Made by a program: the position numbers and the translations under genes. Positions 1 to 5,673 of a stretch of 14,267 nt of DNA are shown here, piece by piece (the first letter of the stretch is position 1; every line of letters begins with the position of its first letter). The notes below the pieces were generated by a model. That model did not search any database, had not been told where the DNA came from, and was given only the letters and a program-made list of their open reading frames with translations. Source of the stretch: an archaeon UBA168 (GTDB lineage Archaea > Thermoproteota > Thermoprotei_A > Marsarchaeales > UBA168); the NCBI GenBank assembly GCA_002507085.1, contig DAYW01000010.1:9633-23899 (forward strand), in the 5' to 3' direction.

Positions 1-229
1 CCACTGCTACTGGATAGCCTGATGGGTGGAGGCCCCTGACCTCCTTCGGAGATCTGAAACCAGGAGATGGCATGGGAGGATGACCAGCCACCTTTCTCTT
101 TATCTTGCTGTCATCCCCTCTCGGCTTCCTCCAAAAGGTCCCAACCCTCTTGAACTTGAACCAGTTTGTCCTCCTGAACTCCCTTGCGCTTGAACGCTTC
201 TTAATTATCTTCTGCCTGATCTCGCTCAT
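1..229 (-). CDS. rpl32e: Large ribosomal subunit protein L32e, N-terminal part (runs off the left edge)
   Basis: A structural protein of the archaeal/eukaryotic large ribosomal subunit. The 76 visible codons begin MSEIRQKIIKKRS and carry family-typical signatures: FRRTNWFKFKRVG, then WRKPRGDDSK, then FRSPKEVRGLHPSGYPV. The gene continues beyond base 1, so the C-terminus is missing. The ATG lies 5 nt after the L6 stop codon. The GTGA formed by the last bases of L6 sits 5 nt before the ATG and probably serves as ribosome-binding site, so the pair is translationally linked. L6 followed by L32e is the normal archaeal spc-operon order. Identification is from motif and position together and is firm. 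Confidence 0.95.
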   Translation of the reverse strand, partial: MSEIRQKIIKKRSSAREFRRTNWFKFKRVGTFWRKPRGDDSKIKRKVAGHPPMPSPGFRSPKEVRGLHPSGYPVAV

Positions 230-234
230 TTAAA

Positions 235-765
235 TCACGCTTTTACAAAAATCCCATCCTGGAAAACCCTGCGGTCGTAACCGCTGAGCTTGCAAGCGGA
301 CACTATGTTGGCCGCCGTTTGCCCAACGGCGTACTTGTCAGGTCCCCTGACCTTTATGATGTCGCCGTTGACCTCGACCTTGGTGTCCCCCACTATGTTG
401 GCGTACCTCTTTCCCCTTTCACCTATGAAGTTCTCTATTACAACCCTGTTTCCTTCAACGTGAACGTTCATGGGAAAGTGAGAGTACGCAACCACGAGGG
501 TCTTTTCGTACTCCTCTATAACGCCGGTCAGGGCGTTCCTGATAATCGCAACAACTGTGCCAAACATGGCCCTGTCCTCCTTCTTAAGGCCCGTCCCAGT
601 CACCACTATAGAGCTCTCCTTCTGCTCCAGAGAGTAATTGCCCATGGGCAGCTTAATCGTTAGCTGAGACTTTCCTTCAACATGTACTGTCCTCTCGTCC
701 TTTAGCTGAACCTTAACCCCCTCTGGGGGAGTGATCACCTTGGTCAAAGTCAGCGATTTAGGCAT
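235..765 (-). CDS. rpl6: Large ribosomal subunit protein L6 (uL6)
   Basis: L6 binds 23S rRNA near the GTPase-associated centre and the sarcin-ricin loop. The 176-residue product has the usual archaeal length and two similar alpha/beta halves. The second half contains VVIENFIGERGKRYANIVGD and a DKYAVGQTAANI region, typical of archaeal L6/eukaryotic L9. The start is ATG. Unlike its neighbours it has no GGTGA-type ribosome-binding site: the bases before the ATG are pyrimidine-rich. A TATA-like box lies about 24 nt upstream (785-794), and a 71-nt gap with a T-tract separates it from S8. I infer that L6 heads a separate, possibly leaderless transcript that continues into L32e, although cotranscription from S8 is not excluded. 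Confidence 0.96.
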   Translation of the reverse strand: MPKSLTLTKVITPPEGVKVQLKDERTVHVEGKSQLTIKLPMGNYSLEQKESSIVVTGTGLKKEDRAMFGTVVAIIRNALTGVIEEYEKTLVVAYSHFPMNVHVEGNRVVIENFIGERGKRYANIVGDTKVEVNGDIIKVRGPDKYAVGQTAANIVSACKLSGYDRRVFQDGIFVKA

Positions 766-784
766 CTCAAAAGAAAAGGAGGGG

Positions 785-794
785 AGTATTTAGG
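785..794 (-). promoter_or_regulatory. TATA-like box upstream of L6
   Basis: On the minus strand this reads CCTAAATACT. Its centre is about 24 nt before the L6 ATG, which would put transcription initiation at or very near the start codon. L6 lacks a ribosome-binding site, which fits a leaderless mRNA. No clear purine-rich BRE was identified. The call rests on position and base composition only. Confidence 0.45.
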
Positions 795-796
795 GG

Positions 797-839
797 TGAC
801 GTCTTCGAATTAAAAAAAGAAGCCAAGCAAGCGACGTCA
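797..839 (-). terminator. T-tract within an inverted repeat after S8; possible terminator
   Basis: Just past the S8 stop codon the minus strand has a run of seven T (812-818), about 19 nt downstream of the stop. It is flanked by an exact 7-nt inverted repeat, TGACGTC, at 797-803 and 833-839; the right arm includes the stop codon itself. Archaeal intrinsic termination mainly needs an oligo-T tract, so partial termination between S8 and L6 is plausible. The loop is long, so hairpin formation is uncertain. Confidence 0.4.
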
Positions 840-1223
840 ATAGGCGTAAGCTATAAGGACGCCGCCTATCCTCTTGTCCCTGGCCTCCGAGCTGGTAAGC
901 ACGCCAAAGGGGGTCGAGACCAGAAGCACGCCGACGCCCTTGCCCGGCAGAAACCTCACGTCTCCGGATATCAGCTCATCGCTTTGAAGGAACAATGGAG
1001 GCCTTATGGCACCGCACTTGTTTATCCTGCCTAGCAACTCAACTTTGAACTTACCATTCCTCCCGTCGTCTATCAGCTCAAAGTCCCCTATGTATCCAAG
1101 CTCGCGCAGCCTGGCAAGCGTTGAAGCGGCGAGCTTGCTCGCAGGATAAGTGATCACCTCTTTCTTGCCCCTTTTTTCAGCCTTGTATATGGCGTCCAAA
1201 ACGTTCGAAAGAGAAGAGGACAC
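837..1223 (-). CDS. rps8: Small ribosomal subunit protein S8 (uS8)
   Basis: S8 is a primary 16S rRNA-binding protein of the small-subunit central domain. The 128-residue product shows the archaeal pattern: LSNVLDAIYKAEKRGKKEV, TYPASKLAA, LGYIGDFELIDDGRNGKF, LLGRINKCGAIRPPL and the conserved C-terminus LLVSTPFGVLTSSEA then GGVLIAYAY. The GTG start is the earliest in-frame option that fits the family N-terminus. It is preceded by AGGTGATGACCAA, giving GGTGA 7 nt before GTG. The S14 stop lies 7 nt upstream, so the ribosome-binding site overlaps the end of S14. A T-tract and 71-nt gap follow, which may end part of the transcripts here. Confidence 0.95.
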   Translation of the reverse strand: MSSSLSNVLDAIYKAEKRGKKEVITYPASKLAASTLARLRELGYIGDFELIDDGRNGKFKVELLGRINKCGAIRPPLFLQSDELISGDVRFLPGKGVGVLLVSTPFGVLTSSEARDKRIGGVLIAYAY

Positions 1224-1230
1224 TTGGTCA

Positions 1231-1395
1231 TCACCTGTACTTCCTAAAGCCCATGTCCTGAGCTATCTCCCTGAAGCACTGCCTGCACAGGTGAAGTCCA
1301 TATGCCCTAATTGGGGCATCGTGGCTCCCACAACGGGAGCACACCTGCGCTCCCCTTCCGTACTTCCTGACCTTAGGAGGTTTATACTTTCCCAT
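1231..1395 (-). CDS. rps14: Small ribosomal subunit protein S14, zinc-ribbon type (uS14)
   Basis: A 54-residue protein of the small-subunit head. It starts MGKYKPPKVRKYGRGAQ and ends FREIAQDMGFRKYR, both highly typical. Four cysteines, C19-x2-C22 and C37-x2-C40, form the zinc ribbon of the archaeal/C+ class. The ATG is supported by GTGA 5 nt upstream, within the sequence that follows the L5 stop; the gap between L5 and S14 is 8 nt. It sits in the conserved L5-S14-S8 order. The gene is easy to miss because of its length, but composition, motifs and placement make it secure. Confidence 0.96.
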   Translation of the reverse strand: MGKYKPPKVRKYGRGAQVCSRCGSHDAPIRAYGLHLCRQCFREIAQDMGFRKYR

Positions 1396-1403
1396 TTTTA
1401 TCA

Positions 1404-1910
1404 CTACTCAAAAACAACCCCGAACTTCTTGGTCATGAACTCCTCTGCCTCCTCCCTGCTCACGTATTTTCTGGGCGGAATGGAACTCGGATCTTCCCGG
1501 CGAAGCGCCACCCGCCTTCCAGGCTTGCTGAGAGTTATGGCCACGTTCATTCCAAATATGCCGAGCTCCGGCACGTACTTGGTGCCGGGTATAGTTATGT
1601 GCTCAGCTATGCCAAAGTTGTAAGTTGACCGACCGTCAAAGCTGCTCGCCTTGATCCTCTTGTTGACCGCTGAAAGAGCTCTGTTAAGGAAGTCCTCCGC
1701 CGCCTTGCCCCTGAGCGTGGCCACCGCGGCCATGGGCTCACCCTTGTGTATTCCGAAGTCCCTGATGGTCTTCTTAGCACGAGTTACCACAGGCTTTTGA
1801 TCGACCAACGACTGAAGGACTGTAATCGCAGCGTTTTGCCTCTCTTGCCTTCCTGCAAAGGACATGTTAACGGTTACCTTCTCCAACCTAACTTCATCCA
1901 TCGGATTCAA
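1404..1910 (-). CDS. rpl5: Large ribosomal subunit protein L5 (uL5)
   Basis: L5 binds 5S rRNA and contacts tRNA at the central protuberance. The 168-residue product has archaeal landmarks: VRLEKVTVNMSFAG, LQSLVDQKPVVTRAKKTIRDFGIHKG in two adjoining pieces, FLNRALSAVNKRIKASSFD, NFGIAEHITIPG, then LGIFGMNVAITLSKPGRRV. The start chosen is TTG, overlapping the S4e stop (TTGA). A near-consensus ribosome-binding site, GGAGGCGA, ends 7 nt before it, the same spacing as in neighbouring genes. The ATG three codons later (1901) is the alternative but is too far from that site. Length is close to the usual 170-180. Confidence 0.95.
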   Translation of the reverse strand: MNPMDEVRLEKVTVNMSFAGRQERQNAAITVLQSLVDQKPVVTRAKKTIRDFGIHKGEPMAAVATLRGKAAEDFLNRALSAVNKRIKASSFDGRSTYNFGIAEHITIPGTKYVPELGIFGMNVAITLSKPGRRVALRREDPSSIPPRKYVSREEAEEFMTKKFGVVFE

Positions 1911-2629
1911 GCGGTCTTCGCCTCCTGACTGGAAACCGCGTCAACTACCCTCTGGTCCACCACGTAAATGTGATCCTTTGACGTTTGGAAGGCCTGTCCC
2001 TGGGGAGTGCTTATGTTAACCTGATCCTCGGAAACGGAGGAAACGGTTCCTATCACTCCCTCGTTTTTGCCTCCCACAACTATCACTAAGGACCCTTCCC
2101 TTAGCTGAAGCTCCTGCTTGGGAACCCATTTCTCGCCCGAAGCCTCTAGAACTAGAGTGGAGCCGACCTTTACCGCGCTGAACGGGCTATCTCTTGGCAG
2201 GAGCATGTTGCTCCCGTCGTGGAATCCTATCTGGTACTTCCCGGCGTAAAGGGCTTTCCTCTCCACCCTGAGGTAACGAGGACCCTCGTAAGGGATTGGG
2301 TACAGCCCCACTCCCTTCTTGGGCAATATGCAGTAGTTCCCATAAGACTCGACGGAGACGAGGTCGAACGGGCCAACCGGAAACTTGTCTTCCTTGCGCA
2401 GCTTCCCGTTAACCCTCACCTTTCCTGTCGCTATGGCGATCCTCGCCTCCTTGGCCGTCGAGGCCAGACCAAGCACGTCCCTTATCAGAATCACCAACGG
2501 TAAAGAGTACTGCGTGGAATGAGGGCCTGGCCTAGGCTTTGCCAGAAACCTCACGCTCTTCCCGCCCCTTGGCCAGGAGCTGGGTATGCTGCTGACCTTC
2601 ATGTGCCTGTTTCCACCTTTGTTGGCCAT
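1907..2629 (-). CDS. rps4e: Small ribosomal subunit protein S4e (eS4)
   Basis: An archaeal/eukaryotic small-subunit protein, 240 residues. The N-terminus MANKGGNRHMKVSSIPSSW fits the family, followed by RPGPH. An S4-type RNA-binding domain covers about residues 43-95 (IRDVLGLASTAKEARIAI then GKVRVNGKLRKE), a central S4e domain follows, and a KOW-like segment (LVIVVGGKNEGVIGTVSSV) lies near residue 180. The ATG has a strong site, GAGGAGGGTGA, ending 6 nt upstream. This matters because the start lies inside the upstream L24 gene: the two overlap by 31 nt in different frames. The 3' end overlaps the L5 start. Confidence 0.96.
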   Translation of the reverse strand: MANKGGNRHMKVSSIPSSWPRGGKSVRFLAKPRPGPHSTQYSLPLVILIRDVLGLASTAKEARIAIATGKVRVNGKLRKEDKFPVGPFDLVSVESYGNYCILPKKGVGLYPIPYEGPRYLRVERKALYAGKYQIGFHDGSNMLLPRDSPFSAVKVGSTLVLEASGEKWVPKQELQLREGSLVIVVGGKNEGVIGTVSSVSEDQVNISTPQGQAFQTSKDHIYVVDQRVVDAVSSQEAKTA

Positions 2630-3156
2630 CGCTGCTCACCCTCCTCTTTCTTGCCCTCCGCCTGCTGCGGCAGGGCGGCGCTCTGCTGGGGCTTTTCTTC
2701 CTCCTGCCCCTTTTCCTGCTCCTGTTCCCTCTCCTGCACCTCGCTTCCCTCCTCGGGGGAGGAGATCTCCCTCTCGACTTCCGCGGTTATCTCCTTTCCA
2801 GTCTTCCTACTTATGATCTTTCTTCTCCACTTGTCCCTTAGGTTCAATCTCGTAATTTCAACGTTGGAAACGGAGATCTTTGGATATATGGTATCGCCTT
2901 TTCCGCTCTTCTCAGTTATTCCAACGACCTCTATCCTCCCGAGCTCGCGGTGTACGGCGCGCACCCTTCCGTGTCTACCCGCGTAATCTCCTTTAACTAT
3001 CCTCACGGTGTCCCCCTCCCTCACGGGCATTGACCTTATGCCCAGACGACCCCTGAGGGAAGATGACAGGTGAGCGTTGACCAAATACTTCCTGTGGAAT
3101 GGATCATCCCTGAACGATTGAAGAGCTAATCTTTGAGTTGAAGGTTTTTTACTCAA
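2599..3156 (-). CDS. rpl24: Large ribosomal subunit protein L24 (uL24) with an acidic, glutamine-rich C-terminal tail
   Basis: A 23S rRNA-binding assembly protein with a KOW domain (VREGDTVRIVKGDYAGRHG at about residues 45-63). The archaeal N-terminus MSKKPSTQR and NAHLSSSLRGRLGIRSMPV are recognisable. I place the start at TTG: the minus strand has GAGGTG 5 nt before it. The GTG three codons upstream (3163-3165) is part of that ribosome-binding site. The body ends near residue 127; the remaining 58 or so residues are low complexity, rich in E, Q and K, and end KVETGT. This is longer than archaeal L24 usually is and overlaps S4e by 31 nt. Overlap and tail are seen directly; any role for the tail is unknown. 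Confidence 0.94.
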   Translation of the reverse strand: MSKKPSTQRLALQSFRDDPFHRKYLVNAHLSSSLRGRLGIRSMPVREGDTVRIVKGDYAGRHGRVRAVHRELGRIEVVGITEKSGKGDTIYPKISVSNVEITRLNLRDKWRRKIISRKTGKEITAEVEREISSPEEGSEVQEREQEQEKGQEEEKPQQSAALPQQAEGKKEEGEQRWPTKVETGT

Positions 3157-3166
3157 AACAAACACC

Positions 3167-3592
3167 TCATATAACCATCGTGGCCAAGCCGGCCAGCTTT
3201 ACGACCCTTTCGGCGGCCTCTTTGGCCACCGGCCCGTGGACGTCCGTCCCCTTCGGATCGCCATCGGTCGTGAGTATAACCGCCGCGTTGTCCTCAAACA
3301 CGACCCTCGTGCCATCGGGCCTTCTTATTGGCATGCGCTGCCTCACCACGATGGCCTTAACGATCTGCCTCCTCATCTCTGGGTTGCCTACCTTAACCGA
3401 GGCCGTTATTATGTTTCCAACCGTTGCCCTAGGATATCTCCTTATCCTTCCCCTGTACCCTTCCACTGATATCATGCTGATTATCTTTGCCCCGCTGTTG
3501 TCTGCACAGACCAGCTGGGTCCCAGCGACTATGCCGCGCGAAAGGTGCGGCCTCCTTACCTCTACCGCTTCCTTACCTCCTCTCTTAACCAT
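3167..3592 (-). CDS. rpl14: Large ribosomal subunit protein L14 (uL14)
   Basis: L14 sits at the subunit interface, binding 23S rRNA next to L19/L24e and forming bridges to 16S rRNA. The 141-residue product contains VCADNSGAKIISMISVEGYRG, split here as the invariant ADNSGAK box plus a crenarchaeal/thaumarchaeal-like region, then RRYPRATVGNIITASVKVG and the C-terminal DVHGPVAKEAAERVVKLA. The ATG has GGTGA 6 nt upstream, in the end of S17, which it overlaps by 8 nt. The stop lies 10 nt before the L24 TTG, so coupling continues downstream. Confidence 0.96.
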   Translation of the reverse strand: MVKRGGKEAVEVRRPHLSRGIVAGTQLVCADNSGAKIISMISVEGYRGRIRRYPRATVGNIITASVKVGNPEMRRQIVKAIVVRQRMPIRRPDGTRVVFEDNAAVILTTDGDPKGTDVHGPVAKEAAERVVKLAGLATMVI

Positions 3593-3914
3593 GAGGTCTC
3601 ACCCCTAGCACAACAAACGATACCGTTTTGGATATGGGCCTGCACTCTGCCACCAGGACCTCGTCTCCTTCCTTTATCTGTATGCAGGGCGGGACGTGAG
3701 CGTGTATGCGGGTTCTCTCACGCTCGTATCTCTCATACTTTGGAACCCACTTTGCAACCTCGCGGACAACTGTAGCTGTCCTGTTCATCCTGTTCGACTC
3801 TACCCTGCACTCGAAAACAGTCCCCCTCACGGTTAAATCCCCGTGAAACGGACAGTTCTTATCGGTGCAGGCCTTTTCGGGGGCCTTAATACCATATAAC
3901 TCTTGAGCTGGCAA
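3585..3914 (-). CDS. rps17: Small ribosomal subunit protein S17 (uS17)
   Basis: A primary 16S rRNA-binding protein. Archaeal features: KACTDKNCPFHGDLTVRG near the N-terminus, KWVPKYERYERERTRIHAH in the middle and VAECRPISKTVSFVVL near the end. I choose TTG at 3912-3914 as the start because GAGGTGA ends exactly 5 nt upstream. The frame also opens with GTG at 3921-3923, but that GTG lies inside the ribosome-binding site, so starting there would leave no site. The chosen form has 109 residues, close to the archaeal norm. Rnp1 ends 10 nt upstream. Confidence 0.95.
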   Translation of the reverse strand: MPAQELYGIKAPEKACTDKNCPFHGDLTVRGTVFECRVESNRMNRTATVVREVAKWVPKYERYERERTRIHAHVPPCIQIKEGDEVLVAECRPISKTVSFVVLGVRPHG

Positions 3915-3924
3915 CGATCTCACC

Positions 3925-4152
3925 TCACTCTGCTAATAGCCTTTTTAGCCTTTCTTCAAGGCTTCTCTCATAAAAAACCCTTGAGACTCCTCTTGCCTCT
4001 ACCTTAAGTCCCGTCAAAGACCTCTTGGGATAAGTCTTCCCGTCAACTAGCAATGTGTTCTTGGTCTCAAGCTCGCAAGTCCCGCTTACCTTTCTGCCGT
4101 TAAACTCGAACTCGACGCGCTTTCCTTCAAAAACCAAGTCAAGTGCTTTCAC
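3925..4152 (-). CDS. rnp1: RNase P protein component 1 (Rnp1/Rpp29/Pop4 family), short form
   Basis: Rnp1 is a protein subunit of RNase P, which removes 5' leaders from pre-tRNAs; with Rnp4 it stabilises the RNA specificity domain. This 75-residue product is predicted beta-rich, with VEFEFNGRKVSGTCELETKNTLLVDGKTY resembling the family core (turn, then E-T-x-N-T-L) and a charged C-terminal helix (RSLEERLKRLLAE). It is shorter than most archaeal homologues, which have 90 or more residues. Its position between L29 and S17 is the conserved archaeal one and strongly supports the call. The GTG start overlaps the L29 stop by 3 nt (GTGA) and has GGTGA 6 nt upstream. Confidence 0.83.
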   Translation of the reverse strand: MKALDLVFEGKRVEFEFNGRKVSGTCELETKNTLLVDGKTYPKRSLTGLKVEARGVSRVFYERSLEERLKRLLAE

Positions 4153-4343
4153 TTCTGCTCACCAAGTAAAGTCAGTATTCTCGCGATGTTCTTCCTCACG
4201 ACCTTCATCGTTCCCGGCTTGTCGAGGGTGCCCTTAGCGGCCTTTTCAGAGCTCAGCTTCAAGAGCTGCAACCTCTGATCGTCGAGAAGCTTAAGAAGCT
4301 CCTCCCTCTTCATCTTCCTTAAGTCCGAGGTCTTAAGCGACAA
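4149..4343 (-). CDS. rpl29: Large ribosomal subunit protein L29 (uL29)
   Basis: A small helical-hairpin protein at the exit-tunnel rim, where it takes part in docking of signal recognition particle. The 64-residue form begins MSLKTSDLRKMKREELLKLL and contains the typical QRLQLLKLSSEKA and NIARILTLL helices. TTG at 4341-4343 is chosen because GTGA ends 5 nt upstream, inside GGAGAGTGAGCAGG. The longer reading, from GTG at 4350-4352, would start inside this site. With the shorter start, the overlap with S3 is 11 nt. The stop overlaps the Rnp1 start. No SUI1/eIF1 gene lies between L29 and Rnp1, where euryarchaea often have one. Confidence 0.93.
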   Translation of the reverse strand: MSLKTSDLRKMKREELLKLLDDQRLQLLKLSSEKAAKGTLDKPGTMKVVRKNIARILTLLGEQK

Positions 4344-4950
4344 CCTGCTCACTCTCCTTTTGCTGCTTTACGAGCACTGCGTCCACCGGGACCCCTGGCT
4401 TGGTGATCCTGACCTTAACGCCAACCAGCCCCTCCTTGAGAAGCGCTGGCGCTTTGCCGAGCTCCGTTTGCCTTCCCAAGACCATGCCGCTCTTGTATAT
4501 GACACCCGTCGTAAAGCGAGCCATCCTCGACTTGGCTATAGAAAGCCTACCCCTTATGATGATCTCAGCTCCTCTTGCCCCGCTCTGCATTATGTTGTTT
4601 AAGGTGGTGTTGGCTATCTTTCTGAAGTACATTCCCCTTTCGAGCTGCTCAGCTATGCCAAAGGCCAAGGCCTGGGGCTCCAGGTTTGGCTGGTCCAGCC
4701 CATAAACCAAGACGTGAGGGTTCTCTATTTTGTACCTCTTCTCGAGCTCTCCCGTTAGGGCCTGTATGTTGTTACCCCTTTGCCCGATCACAAGGCCTGG
4801 TCTCTGAGCGTACAGGATTATCCTGGTTCCAAGCGGAGCCTGCGCTATCTCCACCCTAGCTAGCCCGGCGGAGCGCAAGTTCCTAAAAAGCTGGTCCTTT
4901 ATCATGGCGTACCTAAAGCCCTTATCTACGAAGTACTTCTTTACAAGCAC
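4333..4950 (-). CDS. rps3: Small ribosomal subunit protein S3 (uS3)
   Basis: S3 lines the mRNA entry channel. The 205-residue product has a KH domain with the GxxG loop IGQRG at residues 55-59, followed by the C-terminal S3 domain with IMQSGARGAEIIIRGRLSIAK in two adjoining parts, FTTGVIYKSG and a short charged tail. The N-terminus KKYFVDKGFRYAMIKDQLFR is archaeal. The GTG start has GAGGTG ending 7 nt upstream, inside the last codons of L22, which ends one base before this gene. Order L22-S3-L29 is canonical. Confidence 0.96.
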   Translation of the reverse strand: MLVKKYFVDKGFRYAMIKDQLFRNLRSAGLARVEIAQAPLGTRIILYAQRPGLVIGQRGNNIQALTGELEKRYKIENPHVLVYGLDQPNLEPQALAFGIAEQLERGMYFRKIANTTLNNIMQSGARGAEIIIRGRLSIAKSRMARFTTGVIYKSGMVLGRQTELGKAPALLKEGLVGVKVRITKPGVPVDAVLVKQQKESEQVVA

Positions 4951-4951
4951 G

Positions 4952-5434
4952 TCAATCCACCTCTCTAAGGGCCAGCTCCATGTGGACCAGCTGCCTCACC
5001 TTAAGGTCGTGCTGACCCCGCGCACGAGCGAAAAACCTCCTAACCTTCAATCCCAGTAAAACGGCAGCGTGACTCACCACAAGCTTATCTTCGTCAAGCC
5101 CCTTGGAGTCAGCTGCTGCCAAAGCGTTATCAAGAAGTCTTTGAACCTGCTTCGCCGCGTTTACGGGATATCCCCCCTCAGCGCCCTTATTCCCCTTGAG
5201 CTCCGAGTGATGGGGAACGTGCTTCCGATGGCTAGTGTAGTGAATGGGCTGCTTCATCTGTATAACGCCCTCGATTATCGCTTGAGCTTCCTTAACCTTC
5301 TTACCGCGTATGGCATCCATGAGCTCGCAGCTCTTCTTGAAGGAGGCGCGGGCATTTCTCACGCTCACCAACACCTCCTTCGACGGGTCTTCAAGCTGAA
5401 TGGTGTAATCGAATCTGGGCGATTTTATCTCCAA
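4952..5434 (-). CDS. rpl22: Large ribosomal subunit protein L22 (uL22), first gene of the cluster
   Basis: L22 spans the large subunit and forms part of the exit-tunnel wall. The 160-residue product shows FKKSCELMDAIRGKKVKEA, the archaeal insertion with HYTSHRKHVPHHSELKG, YPVNAAKQVQRLLDNALAAA and the conserved C-terminal half ending RQLVHMELALREVD. The only reasonable start is TTG at 5432-5434: no ATG or GTG lies nearby in frame. No ribosome-binding site precedes it, but a TATA-like box lies about 20 nt upstream, so a leaderless or nearly leaderless transcript is inferred. S19, which usually precedes L22, is absent. A 239-bp non-coding gap separates it from the next gene upstream. Confidence 0.95.
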   Translation of the reverse strand: MEIKSPRFDYTIQLEDPSKEVLVSVRNARASFKKSCELMDAIRGKKVKEAQAIIEGVIQMKQPIHYTSHRKHVPHHSELKGNKGAEGGYPVNAAKQVQRLLDNALAAADSKGLDEDKLVVSHAAVLLGLKVRRFFARARGQHDLKVRQLVHMELALREVD

Positions 5435-5448
5435 TAATTTGATAGAGA

Positions 5449-5460
5449 CTTTAATAAGCT
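5449..5460 (-). promoter_or_regulatory. TATA-like box for the L22-led ribosomal operon
   Basis: The minus strand reads AGCTTATTAAAG, the most AT-rich part of an otherwise balanced gap. Its centre lies about 20 nt before the TTG of L22. That is a few bases closer than the usual 25-27, so initiation would fall at or slightly inside the proposed start codon. It is the only good candidate near L22. Confidence 0.5.
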
Positions 5461-5488
5461 TTGGGGGTTATGCCAGCAATCATTCCTT

Positions 5489-5525
5489 GGAGGCGCTGCG
5501 CGCCCTTAATCGCGCCTCCTTAATC
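5489..5525 (-). repeat. 14-nt tandem repeat overlapping an inverted repeat, upstream of the L22 promoter
   Basis: Two adjacent 14-nt units at 5498-5511 and 5512-5525 read GCGCGCCCTTAATC and GCGCCTCCTTAATC on the plus strand, matching at 12 of 14 positions. Separately, GGAGGCGC (5489-5496) is an exact inverted match of GCGCCTCC (5512-5519), an 8-bp stem with a 15-nt loop. The block lies about 40-70 bp upstream of the TATA-like box, where a DNA-binding regulator could act. The pattern is certain; its function is not. Confidence 0.55.
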
Positions 5526-5615
5526 AAGGGGCTTATCGCTTTAGAAGCCAACTAGCCAATGAAGAAACGACTTTCCCAACTTTCACGGTTGCAACGACCA
5601 AACGACTCAAACCTC

Positions 5616-5639
5616 CGCAACGAAAGCGGGTTCGCTGCG
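5616..5639 (-). other. 9-bp RNA-type hairpin downstream of the regulator gene
   Basis: The sequence CGCAACGAA - AGCGGG - TTCGCTGCG (plus strand) folds into a stem of nine positions with a 6-nt loop. As minus-strand RNA all nine pair, one as a G-U wobble; as plus-strand RNA that position is an A-C mismatch. This favours a minus-strand transcript, which here would be the 3' untranslated region of the regulator gene ending at 5674. No strong T-tract follows, so a simple terminator is not obvious. Confidence 0.4.
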
Positions 5640-5673
5640 TGCCCGTCGAGCTCTCACAAGCCCCCATCTGCTT

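Larger units (their letters stand above)
5435..5673. other. 239-bp intergenic region between the regulator gene and L22
   Basis: No convincing gene lies here. It holds the likely L22 promoter (5449-5460), a 14-nt tandem repeat with an overlapping inverted repeat (5489-5525) and a 9-bp hairpin (5616-5639). The hexamer AACGAC occurs three times on the plus strand (5566, 5593, 5601) with AACGAA at 5619. I searched it by eye for tRNA arms, C/D boxes and short reading frames, and found only a 44-codon frame without a start signal. Confidence 0.6.

Noticed and set aside
797..839. TGACGTC pair as a CRE-like operator
   Set aside because: The palindromic hexamer GACGTC twice in 43 nt is better explained as a possible hairpin around the S8 stop; no known archaeal regulator with this site comes to mind.
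2519..2986. Plus-strand frame of 155 codons over L24 and S4e
   Set aside because: Leu/Ser/Pro-rich reverse translation of the acidic L24 tail, with no start signal.
5580..5660. Possible tRNA T-arm around GGGTTCGCTGCG
   Set aside because: No matching 5-bp T-stem, no CCA-side acceptor or anticodon arm found on either strand.
5533..5667. A 44-codon minus-strand frame (MGACESS...) in the gap before L22
   Set aside because: No ribosome-binding site or promoter, unremarkable composition, and it runs through the hairpin; probably chance.
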